Part shown: positions 15,506-24,328 of the stretch, one piece after another | How the letters are laid out: every line of letters begins with the position of its first letter | Numbering within the stretch: the stretch's first letter is position 1 | Source: Calditrichota bacterium | GTDB lineage: Bacteria > Calditrichota > Calditrichia > Calditrichales > J004 | Direction of reading: 5' to 3' | Assembly: GCA_013112635.1 (NCBI GenBank) | Contig: JABFGF010000001.1 | Span: 1-64,000 of the forward strand | DNA: 64,000 bases | Notes under the pieces: generated by a model | Told to the model about the DNA's origin: nothing | Database searches by the model: none | What the model saw: the letters and a program-made list of their open reading frames with translations, nothing else | Position numbers and translations under genes: made by a program

Positions 15506-16468
15506 ATGATCATGACAGAAAAGAAACTGCTTTTGCTGTTAAAAGAAAAAATAAGGGCAAAACATTACAGCATTCGTACAGAAAAAAGTTATATAGATTG
15601 GACAAAACGCTACGTCTATTTTCACAACCTGAGACATCCTAATTTAATGGGCGCAAAAGAAATAGAGCAGTTTCTTAATTATCTGGCCGTTTCACGTAAT
15701 CTGGCCGCTTCCTCACAAAACCAGGCATTGAATGCCATCAACTTTTTATATAAAGAAGTATTGAAAATAGATTTTGATCAACTGGAAAATATCTCGTGGG
15801 CAAAAAAACCAAAAAAATTACCGGTCATCTTATCAAAAAACGAAGTAAAAAAATTATTACAACATTTAAACAGCCAACCCTGGTTAATGGCTTCATTACT
15901 TTACGGAACAGGGATGCGTAATATGGAATGTTTACGGCTGCGCGTTAAAGATATCGATTTCGATCAAAACCAGATAAACATTCATTGCGGAAAAGGTGCA
16001 AAAGATCGGCGGGCCATATTGCCGGAATCATTAAAGAAACATCTGCAGCTTCAATTAAATACTGTAAAAGCTTTGCACGAGCAAGATTTGATAAATGGCA
16101 ACGGCGAAGTTTTTTTACCAAATGCATTAGCAAGCAAATCACCTGTAAGCGCAACAGAATATGGCTGGAAATATCTTTTCCCGGCATTAAGATTGTCGGT
16201 CGACCCGCGCTCCGGAAAAAAAAGACGCCATCATTTAAATGAATCAGTTCTACGCAAATACATTTACCTGGCGCGCAAAAAAGCAGGGATCAATAAACCG
16301 GTAAGTGCCCATACATTGCGGCATTCATTTGCAACACACCTTCTGGAAAATGGATACGATATCCGCACAGTGCAGGAATTGCTTGGCCATAAAGATGTGA
16401 AAACCACAATGATTTATACCCACGTATTAAACCGGCCCGGCCTCGCCGTCAAATCTCCTTTAGATTGA
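15506..16468 (+). CDS. intI: Integron integrase (IntI-type tyrosine recombinase)
   Basis: This 320-residue site-specific recombinase joins and excises cassettes at attI and attC. It has an N-terminal SAM-like core-binding domain (about 5-95) and a C-terminal catalytic domain. Visible catalytic residues are Arg138 (GTGMRNME), Lys163/166 (GKGAKDRR), His269 and Arg272 (HTLRHSF), His295 (LLGHKD) and the nucleophile Tyr304 (MIYTHV). The stretch SVDPRSGKKRRHHLNES (231-247) is the extra patch that separates IntI from XerC/XerD and is needed for attC binding. The end, AVKSPLD, also matches IntI proteins. The gene reads opposite to all cassette genes. ATG at 15506 or 15512 (MTEKK) are both possible, and neither has a strong Shine-Dalgarno site. 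All key residues are present, so it is probably active. Confidence 0.96.
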   Translation: MIMTEKKLLLLLKEKIRAKHYSIRTEKSYIDWTKRYVYFHNLRHPNLMGAKEIEQFLNYLAVSRNLAASSQNQALNAINFLYKEVLKIDFDQLENISWAKKPKKLPVILSKNEVKKLLQHLNSQPWLMASLLYGTGMRNMECLRLRVKDIDFDQNQINIHCGKGAKDRRAILPESLKKHLQLQLNTVKALHEQDLINGNGEVFLPNALASKSPVSATEYGWKYLFPALRLSVDPRSGKKRRHHLNESVLRKYIYLARKKAGINKPVSAHTLRHSFATHLLENGYDIRTVQELLGHKDVKTTMIYTHVLNRPGLAVKSPLD

Positions 16469-16529
16469 TAAAACCAACAGTCAACAATCATCAATCTTCA
16501 ATCGCTATTCATCACTCAGTAGTTTTCAC

Positions 16530-16630
16530 ACCCTTTTGAAATTTGGCGTTAAAAGACCTTTGGAATAATTTCTTAAAGAAAAACAAACTGTTTGAGTTTC
16601 ATGTATTTAGAAACGAGTTTTTGTTTTTCA
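16530..16630. repeat. Dispersed intergenic repeat, copy 1
   Basis: Shares with 19537-19633 the blocks TTGGAATAATTTCT, AAACTGTTTGAGTT and GAACGAGTTTTT (here AAACGAGTTTTT) in the same order and spacing. The two copies bracket intI's downstream gap and glgX. Confidence 0.65.
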
Positions 16631-16749
16631 GAAATTAAGAAGAAGGTAATAGCCACATTTCAATCAGGTGCTGATTTTTTGTTTCTTTTTCATTTAGGAA
16701 AAAGAAAAGAGAGTAAATAGTGGTTTTCAGAATTCGGTTACCCAAAAAG

Positions 16750-16850
16750 AACAATTCGCGTCTTGGCGCCTTCTCGTTTAAAGGATTTAAAAGAAGTAGC
16801 ATTAAAAAAAATCACCCTTTTACTTCAATCCGCGCAATCCGTGGATAAGT
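16750..16850. repeat. Intergenic 100-bp repeat, unit 1
   Basis: Begins AACAATTCGCGTCTTGGCGCC, continues through AAGAAGTAGCATTAAAAAAA and ends ATCCGTGGAT. Related units start at 16877 and 17082. Confidence 0.7.
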
Positions 16851-16876
16851 AAGCTCAATGTATTAGTTTTTATAAA

Positions 16877-16977
16877 CAACAATTCGCGTCTTGGCGCCTT
16901 CGCGTTCAAAGGATAAAAAAGAAATAGCCTTAAAAAAAAAATCACCTTTTTACTTCAATCTGCACAATCCGTGGCAA
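16877..16977. repeat. Intergenic 100-bp repeat, unit 2
   Basis: Same order of blocks as unit 1 (CGCGTCTTGGCGCCTTCGCG, AAATCACCTTTTTACTTCAA, AATCCGTGG) with small differences. Confidence 0.7.
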
Positions 16978-17081
16978 GAAAAAAGTATTTGCGATTTTGT
17001 ATTTTTACAATTTAAATATTGTTTCAGTGTAAATCTGTGTAATCCGTGGATCAGTAAGCACAATGTATTAGTTTTTTAAAT

Positions 17082-17181
17082 TAACAATTCGCGTCTTGGC
17101 GCCTTCGCGTTTAAAGGATTTAAAAGAAGTAGCATTAAAAAAAATCACCTTTTTACTTTAATCCGCTCAATCCGTGGCAAG
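17082..17181. repeat. Intergenic 100-bp repeat, unit 3
   Basis: Third unit, matching unit 1 over AAGGATTTAAAAGAAGTAGC and unit 2 over CAAGAAAAAAGTATTTGC just after it. Confidence 0.7.
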
Positions 17182-17292
17182 AAAAAAGTATTTGCAGTTG
17201 TATTTTTTTGTAAAAGTAAGTGGAAATAAAACAAAAAAAATCAATATTAAATCAAAAATGTTATTGAAATTTCGCGTAATCCGCGGAAAGTA

Positions 17293-19407
17293 TTAGGTTG
17301 AAACAAATACCGCGATAGACCGATTTTCAAGCCCAAAAAGTTTTTGATCCACCGGTGCCTTAATCCGGCCATCATCCAAAATATCATCCGGACTATTATT
17401 AAACGTATTTAGAAAAAGAGCCCATTTTCCCTTGGCACGTTTTGGCAGTTCAAAACGATGCTTTTTATGATCGCCGTTTATCATTATATAAATATCCGCT
17501 TCATCCTTGTCCGCACCGGCCAAAAACAAAGCCAGTGTTTTAGATTTTTTTGACCAGTCCGCTTTGTGGATTTGCTTTCCATGCCAACTCATATCAGCAA
17601 TACCATTGCGCGTTTCCACCCTAAATTGAGAGCGCCGCAAACACGGGTGCGATTTTCTAAATGAGATAAGCAATTTAAAAAAACGAATCAGATCCTTATT
17701 TTTTTTAACAAGAGACCAATTCAGCCAGCTGATTTTATTATCCTGGCAATAAGCATTATTATTCCCGCCCTGAGTCCGGCCAAACTCGTCGCCCGCATGG
17801 AACATGGGCACACCCTGCGACAGCATCAAAATTGCGGCATAATTTTTTATCTGTCTTCGGCGTACCTTTTCAATTTCAGGATTTTCAGTAGGGCCCTCAA
17901 CTCCAAAATTGTGGCTGTTATTATGGTTCTCACCATCCCGGTTTTGCTCACCATTGGCAAGATTCTGTTTCTGCGTGTACACAACCAAATCCGCTAAAGG
18001 GAAACCATCGTGGCAACTAACAAAATTAACACTGTGGTAAGGTTCACGGCCGTCATCCTCATACAAATCAGAACTGCCAGAAAGCCTGCTTGCCAGCAGA
18101 GGCACCATTCCTTCATCGCCTTTTATAAAACGCCGCACATCATCACGAAACTTGCCGTTCCATTCCATCCATCTTTGCCAATGTGGAAAATCACCAACCT
18201 GGTAAAGACCGGCAGCATCCCAGGCTTCGGCAATAATTTTTGTCCCAGTCAAAACAGGATCAAGCGCAATCCTTTCCAATATTGGCGGGTCCGATAACAC
18301 CTCGCCATTTGGCCCACGGCTTAAAATTGAGGCCAGGTCAAACCGGAAACCATCCACATGCATTTCAGTAACCCAGTATCGCAAAGAATCAATAATCATA
18401 CTGCGCACAACAGGATGGTTACAGTTAACCGTATTCCCACAGCCGGTATAGTTAAGATAGTGCCGCGTCTTTTTATCAAAAAGGTAATATGTATCCCGGT
18501 CAAGACCCTTTAAATTGTAAATTTCACCTTGCTCGCCGCCCTCCGCAGTATGGTTAAAAACGATATCCAAAATTACTTCAATCCCCGCTTTATGCAGCGC
18601 TTTAACCATCTTCTTAAATTCAATCAGAGCACCACCGGGTGTTGGATCGTGAGCATAAGATGATTTTAACGCGAAAAATGAAATAGGATCATAGCCCCAA
18701 AAGTTTTTTAATTTTTCTCCCGTTATCGGGTTTTTGCGGTTTATACCAAGTTCATCAAAATCAGTTACCGGCATCAGCTCCACGGCGGTTATGCCCAATT
18801 CTTTTAAATACGGTATTTTTTCGATTATCCCTGCAAATGTGCCCGGTTTCATTACCTGTGCAGAATGGTGTTGCGTAAAACCACGTACATGCATTTCATA
18901 AATAATAGATTCTTTCAGCGGCAGGTTTAAAGGTTGGTCAAGTTCCCAATCAAAAGTATCATCCACAATTGTAGAAAGGCGAACGGGGCTTTCCTGGTTA
19001 CCGGTTTGTGTTAATTGTTGCTGGCCCCAGGTTTCTGCGCCGCAGGTGGCCCGCGCATACGGGTCGAGAACCAGCACGCCGTTTTTACGGAAATTGTCAT
19101 CGGCAAAAACTCGGTAGGCGTAGCTTATCCATGGATTTAGTCCATTAATATGCGCATGCCAAATATCACCGGTTTTATTAATCCGCGGATCAAGTGGGAA
19201 CTCAATTAACGGGCTGCTTGAACACTTGCTGAATATTACCAGCGAAACAGCTTTGGCACTTTCTGAGATTATTGCAAAATTTACACCTTCACGAACAAGT
19301 GTTGCTCCCAGTGGCCAGGGATGACCTCGTTTAATTTCAAAATCGTGGCTGACTAATTTAAAAAGTTCTTCGCGGTGGTTTGCTTTAATTTTTGTTTGAT
19401 TTGACAT
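17293..19407 (-). CDS. glgX: Glycogen debranching enzyme / isoamylase-type (GlgX)
   Basis: The 704-residue GH13 enzyme cleaves alpha-1,6 branches in glycogen or phosphorylase limit dextrin. An N-terminal CBM48-type domain (about 25-120, GHPWPLGATLVREGVNFAI) precedes the TIM barrel. The four GH13 regions are visible: DIVFNH (near 282), DGFRFDLAS with nucleophile Asp near 357, AEAWDAAG with Glu near 394, and SCHDGF with Asp near 467. FHAGDEFGRTQGGNNNAYCQDN is the usual GlgX/TreX segment. The ATG at 19407 (MSNQTK) is chosen; an in-frame TTG lies six bases upstream. It is a lone gene on this strand with no other glycogen gene nearby. Active residues are intact. Confidence 0.93.
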   Translation of the reverse strand: MSNQTKIKANHREELFKLVSHDFEIKRGHPWPLGATLVREGVNFAIISESAKAVSLVIFSKCSSSPLIEFPLDPRINKTGDIWHAHINGLNPWISYAYRVFADDNFRKNGVLVLDPYARATCGAETWGQQQLTQTGNQESPVRLSTIVDDTFDWELDQPLNLPLKESIIYEMHVRGFTQHHSAQVMKPGTFAGIIEKIPYLKELGITAVELMPVTDFDELGINRKNPITGEKLKNFWGYDPISFFALKSSYAHDPTPGGALIEFKKMVKALHKAGIEVILDIVFNHTAEGGEQGEIYNLKGLDRDTYYLFDKKTRHYLNYTGCGNTVNCNHPVVRSMIIDSLRYWVTEMHVDGFRFDLASILSRGPNGEVLSDPPILERIALDPVLTGTKIIAEAWDAAGLYQVGDFPHWQRWMEWNGKFRDDVRRFIKGDEGMVPLLASRLSGSSDLYEDDGREPYHSVNFVSCHDGFPLADLVVYTQKQNLANGEQNRDGENHNNSHNFGVEGPTENPEIEKVRRRQIKNYAAILMLSQGVPMFHAGDEFGRTQGGNNNAYCQDNKISWLNWSLVKKNKDLIRFFKLLISFRKSHPCLRRSQFRVETRNGIADMSWHGKQIHKADWSKKSKTLALFLAGADKDEADIYIMINGDHKKHRFELPKRAKGKWALFLNTFNNSPDDILDDGRIKAPVDQKLFGLENRSIAVFVST

Positions 19408-19536
19408 TTTCAATTTTAAGGGGTTTTAGTTTTCCAGATGTGATTTTAAAGGATTAATATCAACCAATCAAGAAATTATATTACTCTTGTTATTTTAAGC
19501 CAATCTACGAATCGGATTTTTTTATCTATGTTTTAT

Positions 19537-19633
19537 CGCCCTTATGAAATATGGCGGTCAAATCTGTTGGAATAATTTCTAAAAGAAAAATAAACTGTTT
19601 GAGTTCCTGCTTTTTGGAACGAGTTTTTATTTT
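19537..19633. repeat. Dispersed intergenic repeat, copy 2
   Basis: Matches 16530-16630 (CCCTTATGAAATATGGCG, TTGGAATAATTTCT, AAACTGTTTGAGTTCC, GGAACGAGTTTTT). GAGTTCC and GGAAC can pair, so an RNA copy could form a hairpin. It fills part of the roughly 300-bp gap between glgX and the carbamate kinase gene, where no other feature is seen. Confidence 0.65.
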
Positions 19634-19713
19634 AATACACCTTATTATCATATTGATTTACAGGAAAGGAAGAAGTAAATTTGCAACTTGTAATTTTTTA
19701 CAGGAAATGAAAT

Positions 19714-20661
19714 ATGAGCAAAGAAATTGTTGTAGTAGCTCTTGGCGGAAATGCCATCACACGTGAATTTGAAGAAGGGCTGATTCCGGAACAATTTGAA
19801 AATACACGTACCAGCCTCGATGGTGTAATACGCCTGGTAAGATACGGCTATCGTGTTATTTTAACCCATGGCAACGGTCCTCAGGTTGGTAATGCATTAA
19901 TTCGCGTTGAAGAATCCCGCGATTTAGTACCACCTTTGCCTCTTGGAATTATTGTTGCGGATTTAGAAGGGGGCATGGGCTATATGATTGAGCAAAGCCT
20001 GCAAAACAAATTGCATGATGCCGGGCTTAACAAAGATGTTACAACCGTTTTAACGCAGGTTATTGTAGACCCAAAAGATCCTTCGATAAAAAATCCTACA
20101 AAATATGTTGGACCATTTTTCAAAAAAGAACAGGTTGCCGATTTAGAAAAGAAACGCGGTTGGCAAATGAAAGAGGACAAAGGCCGTGGGTATCGCCGTG
20201 TTGTTCCTTCGCCTGTTCCACAAAGTATTGTAGAAAAAAAGATTATTTCCACTTTGCTCGAAAATGACATTTTGGTTATCGCTGCCGGCGGTGGCGGAAT
20301 CCCAGTTTATTGCGATGATCGAGGCTGGCTGGAAGGTGTGGATGCGGTGATTGATAAAGACCATGCATCCGGTTTACTTGGTAATGAGGTTGGGGCAAGC
20401 AAGTTAATAATCCTAACCGGTGTTGATAAAGTTGCCATAAATTTTGGAACTGATGAACAAGAAAATCTTGATACAATGACAATTGACGAGGCAGAAAAAC
20501 ATTTCAATGATGGCCAGTTTCCAAAAGGAAGTATGGGACCAAAAATATTGGCAGCCATAAATTTCCTTAAGAGAGGTGGCAAAGAAGTGCTGATTACTTC
20601 AATCGAAAATATAAATGATGCTCTTGATGGAAAGAATGGAACGCGGATAATTAATAATTGA
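19714..20661 (+). CDS. arcC: Carbamate kinase
   Basis: The 315-residue amino-acid-kinase-fold enzyme catalyses the reversible reaction of ATP, CO2 and ammonia to carbamoyl phosphate; in fermenting bacteria it runs toward ATP. GGNAI (residues 9-13), HGNGPQVGN (about 52-60) and AAGGGGIPV (about 190-198) match the family's nucleotide- and carbamate-binding loops. Length is normal. An ACAGGAAATG-type ribosome site precedes the ATG. No arginine deiminase or ornithine transcarbamylase gene is adjacent, so it may serve another carbamoyl-phosphate-producing route encoded elsewhere. Confidence 0.92.
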   Translation: MSKEIVVVALGGNAITREFEEGLIPEQFENTRTSLDGVIRLVRYGYRVILTHGNGPQVGNALIRVEESRDLVPPLPLGIIVADLEGGMGYMIEQSLQNKLHDAGLNKDVTTVLTQVIVDPKDPSIKNPTKYVGPFFKKEQVADLEKKRGWQMKEDKGRGYRRVVPSPVPQSIVEKKIISTLLENDILVIAAGGGGIPVYCDDRGWLEGVDAVIDKDHASGLLGNEVGASKLIILTGVDKVAINFGTDEQENLDTMTIDEAEKHFNDGQFPKGSMGPKILAAINFLKRGGKEVLITSIENINDALDGKNGTRIINN

Positions 20662-20717
20662 AAATTGATAATTGAGAATGAAAAACTTGATTGGTAATTA
20701 TTGAGACACAAATTTTT

Positions 20718-20791
20718 AATCAAGAATCAAGAATCAAGAATCAAGAATCAAGAATCAAGAATCAAGAATCAAGAATCAAGAATCAAGAATC
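20718..20791. repeat. Tandem heptamer repeat AATCAAG
   Basis: About 10.5 perfect copies of AATCAAG lie in the spacer between the carbamate kinase gene and sucC. With a 7-bp unit, slippage would change spacer length only. It lies about 50 bp upstream of the sucC start, so it could alter promoter geometry. Confidence 0.95.
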
Positions 20792-20843
20792 GGACCCGAA
20801 AGTAAAGTTTTCTTAAAAAGACAATTATATGTAGGAGTGTTTT

Positions 20844-22004
20844 ATGAACATCCATGAATACCAGGCCAAAGAAATTCTCAAAGCTTACAATGTGCCTGTA
20901 CCGGAAGGTTATCCGGTTTTTAGCATCGATGAAGCAGTAGAAGCTGCAAAAAAACTACCAACCGAATTATGTGTTGTTAAAGCACAAATCCATGCTGGTG
21001 GGCGTGGAAAAGGTGGCGGTGTTAAAATTGCAAAAACACAAGATGATGTAAAAACAATTGCAAGCGAAATACTGGGCATGAACCTGGTAACTCATCAAAC
21101 CGGACCAGCCGGAAAAAAAGTAAATAAATTGCTAATTGAGCAAGGAATCGATATTGACCGTGAAATGTACCTTGGTATGGTTTTGGACCGCGAAACCTCT
21201 CAATATGTAATGATGGCCAGTACTGAAGGTGGCGTTGAAATTGAAAAAGTTGCTGCAGAAACACCGGAAAAAATTCTTAAAGTCTGGATTGATCCTGGAG
21301 TTGGTTTACAAGGTTTTCAGGCGCGCCAATTGGCTTTTGGTCTTGGTCTTGAAGGAAAACAGGTGAGCAATGCCGTAAAATTTATGATGGCTTTATACAA
21401 TGCTTTTGATGCAAATGATTGTTCAATCGCAGAAATAAATCCTCTGGTTGTTACAAAGGGTGGAGATGTTTTAGCCTTGGATGCTAAAATCAATTTTGAT
21501 GATAGCGCCCTATACCGCCATAAAAATATTCTTGAACTGCGCGATTTGACAGAAGAAGATCCGGCGGAAGTAGAAGCATCGAAAGATGGCCTGAATTATA
21601 TAAAACTTGATGGTAATGTTGGTTGCATGGTTAATGGCGCAGGCCTGGCCATGGCTACAATGGATATTATAAAATTGGCCGGTGGTGAACCCGCAAACTT
21701 TTTGGATGTAGGTGGCGGCGCTAATGTGGATACAGTCAGAAATGGTTTTAAAATTATCTTGAGTGATAAAAATGTTAAAGCTGTATTAATAAATATTTTT
21801 GGCGGTATTGTGCGTTGTGATCGTGTTGCCGGTGGTGTTATTGAGGCTGTAAACTCTATGGATATTAATGTTCCTGTTGTTGTACGGCTTGAAGGAACAA
21901 ACGCCAAAGAAGCAGCAGTATTATTAAAAGAATCCGGTATGGATTTTATTGTTGCTTCAACAATCGAAGACGCCGCGCAAAAAGTTGTTGGCGCAATAAA
22001 TTAA
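20844..22004 (+). CDS. sucC: Succinyl-CoA synthetase beta subunit
   Basis: The 386-residue ATP-grasp subunit of the citric-acid-cycle enzyme interconverts succinyl-CoA and succinate with nucleotide triphosphate formation. The start [12 protein letters not shown] is typical. [11 protein letters not shown] (about 52-62) is the nucleotide-binding glycine loop, AEINPLVV (about 198-205) binds metal, and GGIVRCD lies in the CoA-ligase-like C-terminal domain. A GTAGGAGTG ribosome site precedes the ATG. It is cotranscribed with sucD, 42 bp downstream. Confidence 0.97.
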   Translation: MNIHEYQAKEILKAYNVPVPEGYPVFSIDEAVEAAKKLPTELCVVKAQIHAGGRGKGGGVKIAKTQDDVKTIASEILGMNLVTHQTGPAGKKVNKLLIEQGIDIDREMYLGMVLDRETSQYVMMASTEGGVEIEKVAAETPEKILKVWIDPGVGLQGFQARQLAFGLGLEGKQVSNAVKFMMALYNAFDANDCSIAEINPLVVTKGGDVLALDAKINFDDSALYRHKNILELRDLTEEDPAEVEASKDGLNYIKLDGNVGCMVNGAGLAMATMDIIKLAGGEPANFLDVGGGANVDTVRNGFKIILSDKNVKAVLINIFGGIVRCDRVAGGVIEAVNSMDINVPVVVRLEGTNAKEAAVLLKESGMDFIVASTIEDAAQKVVGAIN

Positions 22005-22046
22005 AATTAGCGGTAACCTTCAAGGTTCTTGTTAAAGGAGAAAAAA

Positions 22047-22916
22047 ATGAGTGTTTTATTAACTGAAAATACAAAAATATTGGTCCAGGGTATTACCGGC
22101 GCAGAAGGCTCATTCCATACACAGCAAATGATGGAATATAATACAAATGTTGTTGCCGGGGTAACGCCGGGAAAAGGTGGCCAAAAATTTAATGAAACTG
22201 TGCCTGTTTTTAACACAGTAAAAGAGGCCGCATCTGAAACAGGTGCGAATGCATCTGTAATATTTGTGCCGCCGCCATTTGCAGCCGATGCCATTATGGA
22301 AGCAGCAGAAGCGGGACTTGGATTAATAATCTGCATAACCGAAGGTATTCCTGCCAAAGACATGGTAAAAGTGTATGACTATATTAAAGATAAAGATACA
22401 CATCTTGTTGGTCCAAATTGTCCTGGTGTTATTTCTCCGGGGATTGGCAAAATGGGAATTATGCCTGCGTTTATACATCAAAAAGGAAATGTGGGCGTTA
22501 TTAGCCGCTCGGGTACTTTGACCTATGAGGCAGTAGGGCAGTTAAGCGCAAGAAATATCGGCCAGTCTACATGTATCGGTATCGGTGGTGATCCTGTTAT
22601 CGGTACACGTTTTATTGATGCACTTAAACTCTTCAATGCAGATAAAGATACCCATGCAGTTGTAATGATTGGAGAAATTGGTGGTTCTGCGGAAGAGGAA
22701 GCAGCCGAATGGATTAAACAAAATTTTACCAAACCGGTTGTTGGTTTTATAGCCGGGCAAACTGCGCCTCCGGGACGTAGAATGGGACATGCCGGTGCAA
22801 TTATTAGCGGCGGGCAGGGAACAGCTGCCGATAAAATGGCTGCCATGGAAGCGGCAGGGATACATGTTTGTAAAAGCCCGGCGGATATCGGCAAGATGAT
22901 TGAGGAAGTGCTTTAA
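22047..22916 (+). CDS. sucD: Succinyl-CoA synthetase alpha subunit
   Basis: The 289-residue subunit carries the CoA-binding Rossmann domain ([15 protein letters not shown], residues 15-29) and the phosphorylated His in RRMGHAGAI (near 245). The ATG at 22047 follows a perfect AAGGAG, so it is preferred over an in-frame ATG 18 bases upstream, which gives an atypical extension. Pairs with SucC to form the active enzyme. Confidence 0.97.
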   Translation: MSVLLTENTKILVQGITGAEGSFHTQQMMEYNTNVVAGVTPGKGGQKFNETVPVFNTVKEAASETGANASVIFVPPPFAADAIMEAAEAGLGLIICITEGIPAKDMVKVYDYIKDKDTHLVGPNCPGVISPGIGKMGIMPAFIHQKGNVGVISRSGTLTYEAVGQLSARNIGQSTCIGIGGDPVIGTRFIDALKLFNADKDTHAVVMIGEIGGSAEEEAAEWIKQNFTKPVVGFIAGQTAPPGRRMGHAGAIISGGQGTAADKMAAMEAAGIHVCKSPADIGKMIEEVL

Positions 22917-23048
22917 TTGAAAATTGATAATTGAATGGTTGAAAAGATATAATTTGCGTCATGATGAACTTGTTTCAGCATCTTAAAAGTTCAGAAATAA
23001 AATCAGAATGGCGCAAATAACAATACAATGAATAGAACAGGAGTTTTA

Positions 23049-23474
23049 ATGAGTAATCTGACTTTAGCAATCCTTAAACCGGATTGTGTTCAAAATAATA
23101 ATGTTGGAAAAGTAATAGATCATCTATTAAGTGCCGGTTTTAAAATTACCGCAATGAAAATGATGAAATTGACAAAAGAAACAGCCGGTGCCTTTTATGA
23201 AGTGCACAAAGAAAGACCTTTTTATGGGGAACTTGTAGACTTTATGATGGAAACAAGAGTAGTCCCAATTGTGCTTGAAAAAGAAAACGCGGTTGCTGCT
23301 TTACGTGAAACCATTGGGGCAACAGATCCTGCCGAAGCAGAAGAAGGCACAGTTAGAAAGCTATATGCAGAAAACAAAGGACGTAATACAATCCACGCAT
23401 CAGACTCCGATGAGAACGCCGCACGTGAGATAAGATTTTTCTTTTCAGAAACAGAAGTTATTTCCAATAGTTAA
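23049..23474 (+). CDS. ndk: Nucleoside diphosphate kinase
   Basis: This 141-residue enzyme transfers the gamma phosphate between nucleoside triphosphates and diphosphates. LAILKPDCV (residues 7-15) and [14 protein letters not shown] with the phosphoaccepting His116 are diagnostic. The ATG at 23049 follows AGGAG; an ATG 21 bases upstream would add residues absent from the family. A strong hairpin follows the gene. Confidence 0.97.
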   Translation: MSNLTLAILKPDCVQNNNVGKVIDHLLSAGFKITAMKMMKLTKETAGAFYEVHKERPFYGELVDFMMETRVVPIVLEKENAVAALRETIGATDPAEAEEGTVRKLYAENKGRNTIHASDSDENAAREIRFFFSETEVISNS

Positions 23475-23517
23475 ATTGGATTAGCATCTTATTAGATGTA
23501 ATATCAACTAAAAAATA

Positions 23518-23570
23518 AAGCGATTTCTCCCCGGTTCCGACTCAATATTGAAGAACCGGGGTAGTCGCTA
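23518..23570 (+). terminator. Hairpin after ndk, probable terminator
   Basis: Arms CCCCGGTTC (23529-23537) and GAACCGGGG (23553-23561), extended by AGCGA and TCGCT outside, make a long stem. No run of T follows directly, so rho-independent function is likely but not certain. It could also block read-through from sucCD-ndk into the ribosomal/fatty-acid cluster. Confidence 0.6.
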
Positions 23571-23616
23571 TTTAATTTGGATTATTAAATAGGGTTTTTT
23601 ATATTCCACGCTTGTA

Positions 23617-24114
23617 ATGAAAATATCTATTCAAAGCCTTAAGCAAGGACTAACACGTTTTTCAGAGAAAATTCCTCCGGATTTTATTGAAAAGTCTTAT
23701 TCGAATTTTTACCCTGAAGATTTTTTTGTAAATGTTGAAGTAGATAAATTTGAACGGGATATCCGTTTAAAATTGGTTGTCAAATCTACTGCGAATTATA
23801 AATGTGATTCTTGTTTAAAAGATTTTGAATCAAATATTGAAATTCAACAACAACAAATGTATGAAATTGGTCCGGCCCCGGAAGAAAATTCGGATCATGA
23901 AATTATTTATTTAACACGTGATACAATCGAACTTGATTTAACGAATCTGTTGAATGAAGGAGTGGTTTTAAACCATCCAATTAAAATGCAATGCAGCGAT
24001 AATTGCAAAGGATTGTGTCCGGGGTGTGGTGTTGATTTAAATTTAGAACAGTGTATTTGCGAAGAAGGAGATATTGATCCACGCTGGGAAAAACTTCGCA
24101 AATTGATTAAATAG
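23617..24114 (+). CDS. DUF177 / YceD-like protein
   Basis: The 165-residue protein is encoded nine bases before rpmF, the usual place for the YceD family (23S rRNA accumulation protein in other bacteria). It has two cysteine clusters, CDSCLKDF (about 69-76) and CKGLCPGCGVDLN (about 129-141), suggesting a zinc ribbon. It probably takes part in large-subunit or L32 maturation, inferred from family and position. Confidence 0.85.
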   Translation: MKISIQSLKQGLTRFSEKIPPDFIEKSYSNFYPEDFFVNVEVDKFERDIRLKLVVKSTANYKCDSCLKDFESNIEIQQQQMYEIGPAPEENSDHEIIYLTRDTIELDLTNLLNEGVVLNHPIKMQCSDNCKGLCPGCGVDLNLEQCICEEGDIDPRWEKLRKLIK

Positions 24115-24123
24115 GAGAAAATA

Positions 24124-24312
24124 ATGGCTAATCCAAAAAGAAAAATATCGCGCTCTAAGAGAGATATGAGACGCGCGCACTGGGTTAACTCTCTATCTAC
24201 AAGCAATGTAATTTCCTGTGATAACTGCGGTGAAAAAATGATTACTCACAGAGCATGTCCTTCATGTGGTCATTATCGCGGTAAAAGTGTTATCAATCCA
24301 CAATCTGTTTAA
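24124..24312 (+). CDS. rpmF: 50S ribosomal protein L32
   Basis: The 62-residue protein begins MANPKRKISRSKRDMRRAHW, the normal L32 start. It has CDNCGEKM and CPSCGHYRG, the four-cysteine zinc-binding type. A TAGGAGA ribosome site precedes it. It is the first ribosomal gene in the conserved order leading into plsX and fabH. Confidence 0.97.
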   Translation: MANPKRKISRSKRDMRRAHWVNSLSTSNVISCDNCGEKMITHRACPSCGHYRGKSVINPQSV

Positions 24313-24328
24313 TTAGGATACTATATAG

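Larger units (their letters stand above)
79..16468. mobile_element. Chromosomal integron: intI, attI and about 20 gene cassettes
   Basis: The array is defined by an IntI-type integrase at the right end and some 20 regularly spaced attC-like sites to its left. Each site begins with a TAAC core, ends with GTTA, and has inverted inner arms around a conserved centre close to TCATGCT. All recognisable cassette genes lie on the - strand, so they read away from attI, which is the classical integron geometry. Cassettes run from about 290 bp (no ORF) to 1.64 kb (transposase). The left end is uncertain: the outermost site (79-141) is degenerate and the window begins just beyond it, so more cassettes may lie outside. 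Confidence 0.93.
16469..17292. other. Repeat-rich gap without a gene
   Basis: About 820 bp between intI and glgX holds no convincing gene. It contains one copy of a dispersed repeat (16530-16630) and three copies of a roughly 100-bp repeat (see separate entries), linked by fragments such as AATCCGTGGATCAGTAAGC. A short + strand frame at 16891-17079 runs through the repeats and is not credible as a gene. Confidence 0.7.

Noticed and set aside
15506-16468. Integrase as an ordinary XerC/XerD recombinase
   Set aside because: The extra segment SVDPRSGKKRRHHLNES, the AVKSPLD end and the adjacent attC array identify it as IntI.
20718-20791. CRISPR array
   Set aside because: The repeat unit is 7 bp with no spacers, so it is a simple tandem repeat.
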